This document shows positions 56,862-64,000 of a stretch of DNA of 64,000 nucleotides, in pieces. This DNA is from Entophlyctis helioformis (taxonomy: Eukaryota > Chytridiomycota > Chytridiomycetes > Chytridiales > Chytriomycetaceae), in NCBI GenBank assembly GCA_025526915.1, contig JAHLKH010000073.1, forward strand, positions 1-64,000, in the 5' to 3' direction. The notes under the pieces were generated by a model, which made no database searches, had not been told where the DNA came from, and was given only the letters and a program-made list of their open reading frames with translations. How positions within the stretch are numbered: the first letter of the stretch is position 1; each line of letters opens with the position of its first letter. A program made the position numbers and the translations under genes.

Positions 56862-59800
56862 TCACACAGCCGCAACCGCAGATGCCTGGCTCTCGTCCAT
56901 CGGCTCGACCTGCGCAGCAAGTTCGGGGTTGACGAGTCTGTCCACGTCGCGCTGGATCTTGACAAACGCCTGGCGCACATCCGATGCTGCTGCACGATTG
57001 CCTGGCTGGTCTCGCATCAGGCGACGGATCTCTGTGCGAATCTTGCCAACAATCACAACACGTGCACCAGCGTCAGGCGTGCCCCAGCCAAATGATGCGC
57101 TGATGGCATCCTTGGTGACACTGGCGGCCGTCGCACCAAAGCTCCACAGATCAGACGCGATCGAGTAGGTGCGGCCAGAGAGTGCTCGGGTGCAATGAAC
57201 GAGTCGGTGCCATGGATTTCCCTGCGACACACAGAAGAGCGACTGGCAGAGACCTCGGTTGCTGAACCAAAGTCGAAGAGGCACCAGACCTGGCGACGGC
57301 GCGAGTACATGATGTTGCTCGGGCTGATGTCGCAGTGCACAACATGGAGAGACGCGAGGTGTTCAAGTGCAGCCAGACCGTGCATGACGTACGTCACGAC
57401 ATGCTGCAGACAGGTCGCTGGGCTGCCAGTGCACAGCATGGCCTGATCATGGAACAGTCGCTCCTCGCAAGCACAATGCCAGGGCCGTCCGTGGCCAGGC
57501 TCTTGGCTGCAACAAACTTGACAATGTTCGGGTGGCCCTGCACCATGCGCGTCATCTCGATCTCCTTGCTCCAGCCGCGCGGCTTGTGCTTGACGCACAG
57601 CGTCGTGCCATCGCGTTCCTTGGCAAACACGACGGTGATGCCATGTGGTGCTGAGAACTGCTCGACCTTGGACAGCTTCCAGGAACGCAGAAGCTCGCCC
57701 ATGATGCCCAATGCGCTGCCTGACCCGCCCGCCCCGCCTGCATCGCCACCACTGGTCTTGCTTGGCGTGCGTGCCGATCCGAGTTCTCGTGGCGCTTTAG
57801 GCTGATTCTTTTTGGCTGTCGGCTGTTTGTTAGTATCGCGTGAGGGCACAGGCGACGGTGCACCTTTTGGATAGTTGTATGGCTCGTCGAGGTTCGTTGT
57901 GGTGCTGAGCCAGTTGAACAGTTGTCGTGAATATCCTCGAAGATGATTGGCAAAGTCGAAAATCTTCCCCACATGGCCAGCAACATGCGTGTGACCCTCG
58001 TCAGTGCTGAGATCAGCGCGCACGAAACCCATGAGGCGTTTGTCGGTGGGAGCCTGTCCTTGATCGTCCTGGCCTGCAATGTCTTCCAGAATCTGCTCGT
58101 CCACAGCTGCGCTAGCAGCAAGTGCCTGCTCATCGATATCTGAAGGATCTGTGGCTGAGGCACCTGACTCTGCTGATGCTGATGCTGATGCTGCTGCTGC
58201 TGATGCTGATTCTGATGCCGATGCTGCTGCTGGACCTTGAGCCTGCGTGTCAAACGAGATGGTCCAGTCGCTCTTGTTCGTATGGAGCAGCAGTACGACT
58301 TCACCACTTGTCTGAAAGACTGGCCGCATACAGATAAACTCGATGGTCGACGCTCCAATCAGTGCGCCATAGACACGCAGCTCGTTTTTCATGTCTACTG
58401 AAGCACCACGGAACAACCCTGGAGATGGTCCATTGCACAGACATGGATGGTGAGTATTGTGTGTGTCTGGTATGCAACAAGCAATGCGGCGCAAGCAATG
58501 CAGCACATTCAGCCACTTACCAAGCCAGACAAGCATGCACATCATCATGTCGCATGCAATCTTCTGGAAATCCTTGTGGTCGTCGGTTCCAGTAACGCGG
58601 AATCCAGACACCTCGGCAAGAAAGAACGGACAGCGAAGGGATGCCAACTGAGTTGCCGTGCGATCGTCATTCGTCCTGCGAGGCGGGTTCTTGATACACG
58701 CCGCAATGTCGGGACGCCGCCTGTCGAACTGCTTGTTGTAGTTGCTCAATTGGTCCTCGGCACTGACGCCAACCAACGGATCGAGGCTCTCGAGGGCCGC
58801 CTTGAAGATCGTGTGGTACATAATGTTGTAGCCGGCTTCTGGAGCCGCCTCCATCTTGTGCCAAAACGAGTTGAGGGCGAGCATAGCCCTTCGCCATGCT
58901 GCTGCTTGATGCCTACGCGCATGCACGTCCAGGCGGCTGGTGATGCTGACCGGGAGAGGGGCTCCAACTGCAAGGCCGCGATGAGCCGCTCCAGAGCATT
59001 CTGCGACTCGTCCGCAGCAATGTCGTTTGCCCTGCGAACCGCAGTGCGTGATGGTGGCTGCCCAATCGAGACGAGCATGACCGGGTTGTCAAACATGCGG
59101 CTGGATGGATCAAGCCGCCCAAACTGCTTGAATGCCGCGACATAGATGATGCCGAACCGCGACAGAGAGAACATCCGCCGGGCAACAGTCTCCGAGCGAA
59201 TGGCGGCCAAGAGACGATCGACGTCGCTGCTGGTAGCCGCCTCGCGCTTTGCTCGCTGTCGTGCAAACACTGTCATCGCCTGCTTCTTGGCTTCGATGAT
59301 CCAGCTACCTTTAAGCAGCAGGTGCGCGATATCTGGTCAAGTCAACAACAAAGAGTCAGCAAGCAAGCAGACCCAGAGCCAGCACAGCAGCAGCACACAT
59401 ACCAGCAGGAATGGTGGCTGGCTGCGGCCCAGATTGGAAATACTCGATGACATAGGTATCATCAAAGTTGACAGAAGCGTCATCGTCCAGCACTTGGTCG
59501 TTTAGGCGAACGATGAAACCGTCGCTGTCTTTGCTGACCATATCAGCGATGTCTTGTTTGAGACAAAGAACAGTCTGCTCCTGAAGCTAATGCTGCCCTT
59601 CATGTCACCGAATGTGAACATGGTTTTTTTACGACGCTGGCGGGCGGGCGGCGGTGTCTTGGGCTGAGCCGATGCAGCAGCAGGAGCGGCAGCAGTAGCG
59701 GCTGCGGTTTCGTCCGAGACAAAGAAGGGATTGGCTGGATCGAAGAATGCCGGCTCAGGGTTTTGTTGGTGGTCTGCAGACGCACTGCCACTGGCGGGGA

Positions 59801-59936
59801 GCTGAGAGGGTCCAGCAGACGCACTGCCACCTGCGGTGTCTTGGGCAGAGCTTGCTGCTGGTGCTGTTTGCGGCTGGCCTCTGCGAGGCCGTAGGCCTTC
59901 TCTCCGACTGCCGCCAGCTTGTCCTTCGTCCGACAT
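56862..59936 (-). pseudogene. CR effector-like/kinase gene, copy C (four single-base deletions)
   Basis: Layout and second-type header are as in copy B; an intact disordered N-terminus (MSDEGQAGGSRREG, later NPEPAFFDPANPFF) and RQRRKK precede the header. Compared with A and B, single C/G bases are missing near 59587 (in the header), 58979 (middle domain), 57466 and 57185 (kinase, before and after the catalytic loop). The frame in between is otherwise open and the sequence strongly conserved. All four losses are in short C or G runs, so sequencing error is a serious alternative to decay. Confidence 0.8.
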
Positions 59937-60014
59937 CTGGTTGACAGTTGGCAGTTGAGGCGGAAAGATGCGAAATCCACGCAGATTCATTCGTCGTGAC
60001 AGAGCGGGATCGTG

Positions 60015-60632
60015 CTATCCAGCGTCGTGCTCGACAAGCACGGCGACATCGTCGCTCTTCTGTCGGTCGTGCTGCCCCAATGGCGTGCCTGCTGATATCC
60101 GCACAGTCGCCTCGCATTCTGCATCCAGTGATCCGTCTTTGATATCAACAACGCTCGAGTCTCGATCACTCTGCGACGAGCTGCTGCTGCTGCTGTTGCT
60201 GCTGCTGTCCGAGGATGCCGCTGTCAATGGCGCTGTTGCCGTGTCTGACCGCCGCTTGCGACGCAGCTGACGCAGCCGACGACGGTGGCGACGACGGTCT
60301 CTGTCTGCCTTGATGTCCAGCCGCATTTGCCGGATCCGGCGATGGCGGACGACCAGGAAGACGGCGGTGGAGATGAGGATGTTGAGCACCACGATGCCAA
60401 TGGCGACTCCCTGTGAATGCGGCATGCTGCGTGAGTGGATGGAGTCGGCGGCATGCACAAGAGCAGAGCAGCGATGGGCGTGAGAGAGCGGCAATGCACC
60501 CACCATCCAGATCCAGAAGAAGCTGTCGCCTTGGCGGTTGATGTCTTGGATGCGAGAGATCTCTGTGCTGTCAGTCTGTGCGATGGGCTGCGATGGTGCT
60601 GGCGACGGCTGCTGTGGCTGTTGGACGGACAT
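60015..60632 (-). CDS. Small single-pass membrane protein, right copy
   Basis: Same two-exon structure as the left copy: MSVQQPQQPSPAPSQ, intron just before the membrane segment GVAIGIVVLNILIS, basic RRIRQMRLDIKADRDRRR, Ser-rich tail. Changes are minor (IRRLR to IRQMR, LRQP to LGQH). The frame is intact. Function unknown. Confidence 0.7.
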   Translation of the reverse strand: MSVQQPQQPSPAPSQPIAQTDSTEISRIQDINRQGDSFFWIWMVGALPLSHAHRCSALVHAADSIHSRSMPHSQGVAIGIVVLNILISTAVFLVVRHRRIRQMRLDIKADRDRRRHRRRLRQLRRKRRSDTATAPLTAASSDSSSNSSSSSSSQSDRDSSVVDIKDGSLDAECEATVRISAGTPLGQHDRQKSDDVAVLVEHDAG

Positions 60633-60988
60633 GGCAGGGCAATGGCAAGTAGAGCGTGGTGGTGGTGGTGGTGGTGTGTCGCAGTGCGTGCAGCAGATGG
60701 AGCGCTGGCAGCATCCGCTCTTTATGGAGATGCGGCTGCGGCAATGACAGACAGAGCGGTGCACGACGCGGCATTGGCGGGACAGACCCGCGCAGTCGGC
60801 ACGGCCTTGCAATCTTGACGCGGCTGAACCTTTGATGCTGCTTATCAGTCGCACATGCATCGCAGACACGCTGCTGAATGGCTGCTGAATGGCTGCCGGA
60901 TGGCGACGCCGTGGCTCACACGCGGAGATACAGTGCAGATACGTCCGTTCATTCACATGCCAGACAAGCGTCGCCGTGAAGATCGCCG
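60633..60988. other. Spacer between membrane-protein and F-box/LRR genes, right copy
   Basis: Inverted counterpart of 22932-23300, with a longer GGT/ACC repeat next to the membrane-protein start. No gene seen. Confidence 0.5.
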
Positions 60989-62659
60989 TCACCATTTGGA
61001 CCACGAGCCGTCCTCGGCAGCATCCTGCACGACCAGCGTCATCTGGACTCGCGGCACCCAGTCGCCTCTGCTTGTGTTGAACCGCCGCACAAACCCATCG
61101 TCGACCGCCGACGGCACCACATCCGCATACATGTCCGTGACGATAAAGTCGCGCGTGCCAGTGAGCCGCTCCAGCCGCACAGTCTCGAGCAGCGGCAGCT
61201 GGGCGGACAGCTTCTCGATGGTCTCGTTGCGCGACGTCTCGGTGATGTCGGAGAGTGTGAGGTGTCGGAGATTGCGCATGTGCTGGATGCACTGGTGGAC
61301 GACATGGTCAATGTCCGAGTACGGCGGTGGAGAAACCGGCCGTGATGCTGCTGCTGCCGATAGTGATGCTGCTGGCGCTGGCGATGGCGATGCTGACGAG
61401 GCCGATTGCGACATGGATCGCGAGTGCGAGTGCGAGCGCGAGTGTGATGGCCCTGGCGAGGACGCGGACGATGGCGGCAGGAGTGACAGCTGCGCAAGAC
61501 GGTCGAATGGTGCATACGACATGGCCAGAGTGTCCAGATGGCAGCACAGATACGTGGTGAACAGATCCCAAGCATCGATGGTCGCGAGCTTGAGCCGCGT
61601 GCAGCCTCGCACGTCCAGCTGCCGCAGCGTCTTGACCAGCATCGACTTGGCGAGCAGCGGGACCACCTGGTCAGTGAGTGTCTGGCAGCCACGCAGCACG
61701 AGCGATCGCAGCGGCGACGAGAAGAGCGGGTTGGAGAACGCCATGGCGAACGTGTCGGTGATGCGGAGGCAGCCAGACAGATCGAGCGTCTCGAGGCACC
61801 GCAGTTGGAGCACCTGCAGCAGCGTGGTGTCGTGCGTGGGAGTGCCGCCCAGACGCAGGTCCTTGAGGGCAGGCGTCAGCGACACGAGCGACACGAGGCA
61901 CGAGTCGACGGCCATGGTGGGCCGATCGCTCATGTCGAGCACGGCCAGGTGGCGGCCGACAAGCCGCAGCAGCGTGTCGACGCCTGCGGGCGAGATGTTT
62001 GGCGTGGCGGCAATGGACAGGCGGGACAGACGCGGCGATGGACAGACCGGCAGCGGCGGCTCGCGTGACGGCGTTGGCCAAGGGATCAGCGGCACGGGAA
62101 GCAGCACAGCAGCGTTCTTGCGGTCGTCGAACGGCGAGTATGGCGGCAGCGTGGGGACATGGCCAGGCGGATCCTGCCAGCGAGCAGGCGGCGGTCGAGG
62201 CGATGGCGACGATGGCGACGATGGCGACGCAGACAGACCGAGGCGAGACGCAGCCAGTTGCACGCACGCGTCTGTGAGGAAGCCGACGCCGCGCAGATCC
62301 AGGCTGTGCAGGCTGGTGCACGCAGCCAGCACCGTTGCCAGCCACGTCTCGTCGACCTCGGAGTACATGGACTCGCCGACGCCAGACAGGTCGAGCGAGC
62401 GCACCAGGGCGGCGGTGTGCGCTGTGCGAGGCGATCCGAGGGTTGCCGTGAGAGCGTTGAGCGAGCGCACAGCGTTGTCTGAGCGGACGCCGAAGCGGGG
62501 AGCGGCGAACAAGGCGGGCAGGGCGAGGGCGTGCCACGAGCGGCTGGCCTGCGACAGCAGCGAGAGCGTGCTCTGCGAGGATGCGCAGAAGGCCAGGATG
62601 GTGCGTGCGACGGGCTCTGGCACACCGAGGCCGGCCGTGGTGTCGTGCTGCGATGCCAT
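60989..62659 (-). CDS. F-box/LRR-like protein, right copy
   Basis: A single exon of 556 residues, start MASQHDTTAGLG. It has the same F-box-like start and leucine-rich repeats as the left copy, with fewer Ser-Pro-Ser units and a shorter Ser/His segment. No frame break. It is followed downstream by the small membrane-protein gene on the same strand. Confidence 0.75.
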   Translation of the reverse strand: MASQHDTTAGLGVPEPVARTILAFCASSQSTLSLLSQASRSWHALALPALFAAPRFGVRSDNAVRSLNALTATLGSPRTAHTAALVRSLDLSGVGESMYSEVDETWLATVLAACTSLHSLDLRGVGFLTDACVQLAASRLGLSASPSSPSSPSPRPPPARWQDPPGHVPTLPPYSPFDDRKNAAVLLPVPLIPWPTPSREPPLPVCPSPRLSRLSIAATPNISPAGVDTLLRLVGRHLAVLDMSDRPTMAVDSCLVSLVSLTPALKDLRLGGTPTHDTTLLQVLQLRCLETLDLSGCLRITDTFAMAFSNPLFSSPLRSLVLRGCQTLTDQVVPLLAKSMLVKTLRQLDVRGCTRLKLATIDAWDLFTTYLCCHLDTLAMSYAPFDRLAQLSLLPPSSASSPGPSHSRSHSHSRSMSQSASSASPSPAPAASLSAAAASRPVSPPPYSDIDHVVHQCIQHMRNLRHLTLSDITETSRNETIEKLSAQLPLLETVRLERLTGTRDFIVTDMYADVVPSAVDDGFVRRFNTSRGDWVPRVQMTLVVQDAAEDGSWSKW

Positions 62660-62882
62660 TCGTGCTGCTGCTGGATCTGCTGCTGGATCTGCTGCTGGAT
62701 CTGTTGCTGGATCTGTTGCTGGAAAGCATGAAACGACGCATCTGCTTGGCTGGCTTGCTGGCTGGCTGGCTGGTGCTTGGACGCTCGTGACGGTGTTTAT
62801 TGTGTGCAGCAGCAGCAGCAGCAACAACCAGCCGCACTCGCACTCGCACACACACGCACTCGCTGCAAGACATCGCGCAGAC

Positions 62883-64000
62883 TCACTCGCGGCCGTGGAT
62901 GCGGATTCTGTACAGACACGTCCACGCCGCATTGCCCCAGTTGGACCGCACTCGCACAGCCACCGCGTGCACCTTGGTGCCCATCAGCCGCTGCACAGGG
63001 AACACGCGCAGCGACTCGCGCTGCGGATCAAACTCGTACTCGCCGAGCAGCACGCCTGCCGGTGCGGTCTGGGCCGGCTGCTTGCCACTCTGCTTGCCGC
63101 TCTGCTTGCCGCTCTGCTTGCCACTCTGCTTGCCAGTGGTCGCTGCCTCGGTGGTTGTCGACGCCTGGCGCACAGCAGGCTCGTCAAGACGCTCAAGAAG
63201 CTGCGTCTTGAACCGCGATGCATCCAGCACCGCCCACAGCTCAATGTGCCGCGGTGCACTCTCCTTCTGCCGGCCGATCCACAGCTCTTTGGGCAGATGC
63301 TCGACCGTGATGTCCGTCGGAATGATGGATGCAGCCAAGTTGATCCCGAGCATGCCGCGGGATCCTGTGCACAGATGGCCCGTCGCAGTCAGTGGCAAGT
63401 GCAGACAGATCAGTGCAGGTTGTGAGGGATCAGACTGTACCTGCCATGGCCCAGCAGCTGCCAGGTCGGATATCTGGAGACAGAGCAGCAACAGGCGGCT
63501 TGCCCCTGACCTTGGGAACACCAAGCCACGCTCCAAACACACCAGGCGTGAATGGCACCGAGTACGTTTCCGTGGTCAGCTCGGCATTGACTTGAGCGCC
63601 GCCAGCCGCCAGCGCATAGTCAGGAATCGCCAGAACATCCGCTCGGTACTTGGCGAGTGCACTTGAGACAATATCCCGCACCATCTTCTCCACGGCGTCT
63701 GTCGATGGCGGCAATGGCTGTGCTGGCGCAACAGGCGTGGGAGCCGCTGCTTTGGACTGCTCCACTGTGTCAAGACGGCTGGAGAGAGCGCCAACATCGT
63801 CGCGAAAGTGGACAAGGGCAGCACGCAGCTTGCTTTCGATGAGATCGAGCGTCTGCTCTTGTGTGAGCACGATGTTAGAGGACAACCGCGCGTCCAATTC
63901 GGCCGATGCAATCGCCTCCAGCCCAGCACGGTTCTTGTCCATGAACGCTGTCCACTCGGCAACGCTGTCAACAGCAACCTTGGTGCGCATCTGCTCAATC
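62883..64000 (-). CDS. SUN-domain nuclear envelope protein, 5' end outside window
   Basis: Two exons are visible: from the window edge to 63441, and 63364-62883. The upstream part is a coiled coil (IESKLRAALVHFRDDVGALSSR). The SUN domain follows: ALAAGGAQVNAELTTETYSV, KPPVAALSPDIRPGSCWAMAG, LGINLAASIIPTDITVEHLPKE, SAPRHIELWAV, and the closing SNWGN and CLYRIRIHG. SUN proteins sit in the inner nuclear membrane and bind KASH peptides to form LINC bridges. A (Gly-Lys-Gln-Ser)n insert is encoded near 63070-63125. The membrane segment and N-terminus should lie beyond 64000. It is the intact counterpart of the remnant at 17.4-21.0 kb. Confidence 0.9.

Larger units (their letters stand above)
52865..63523 (-). 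repeat. Right arm of inverted segmental duplication
   Basis: Inverted match to 17429-31033 without the LTR element. It ends on the left inside the last ABC-2 exon and on the right inside the SUN gene, which continues to the window edge as unique sequence. This arm therefore looks like the source at the SUN side. Confidence 0.9.

Noticed and set aside
60855..63425. 856-codon plus-strand frame opposite F-box/LRR and SUN
   Set aside because: Shadow crossing two real genes on the minus strand, Arg/Ser-rich, no domain.

Overview
The window is eukaryotic nuclear DNA, GC-rich, with many short introns (GTGAGT/GTGCGT/GTAAGT donors, CTGAC/CTAAC branch points) and genes packed on both strands. The gene set points to an early-diverging, chytrid-like fungus: a SAM/RA/kinase MAPKKK of the STE11/BCK1 type, a GPI-anchored GH46 chitosanase, mitochondrial ribosomal protein mL41 of the yeast MRPL27 type, an OCA/SIW14-like protein, and Crinkler-type (CR) effector-like genes with a C-terminal kinase. 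The lineage is inferred from gene content; no marker gene fixes it.

Layout. 1-16.8 kb is ordinary housekeeping sequence: an S41-like secreted protease (3' end outside the window), a G-domain protein, an M1 zinc aminopeptidase, LSm1, an OCA6-like pseudophosphatase, COPI beta'-subunit and a SET-MYND protein, followed by a tRNA-Phe(GAA). From 17.43 to 31.03 kb and again, inverted, from 52.87 to 63.52 kb lies a segmental duplication of about 10.6 kb. It carries a SUN-domain gene, an F-box/LRR-like gene, a small membrane protein, a CR-effector/kinase gene, a secreted S9 peptidase and the last exon of an ABCC transporter. The left arm is longer because a 2.96-kb LTR element without reverse transcriptase sits in its SUN copy, flanked by a 6-bp target duplication. 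A third, shorter piece (S9 3' end, CR gene and tail of the membrane protein gene) lies at 45.44-49.07 kb, and a small ABC fragment lies at 34.7-35.27 kb. Between the arms (35.3-45.3 kb) is single-copy sequence: chitosanase, mL41, the MAPKKK and an unknown gene.

The three CR genes are the most striking feature. Their C-terminal parts, introns and flanks are almost the same, yet the ubiquitin-like module encoded by the end of exon 1 is entirely different in copy A compared with copies B and C. This looks like a cassette exchange. Only copy A is intact. The two ABCC transporters show the opposite mosaic: nucleotide-binding domains nearly identical, membrane domains diverged.

A caution applies throughout. 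Several otherwise convincing genes (M1 aminopeptidase, ABC-1, CR copies B and C) carry single-base deletions or insertions. These may be consensus errors of a long-read assembly rather than real mutations. Exon boundaries given here were worked out by hand from splice signals and reading-frame continuity.
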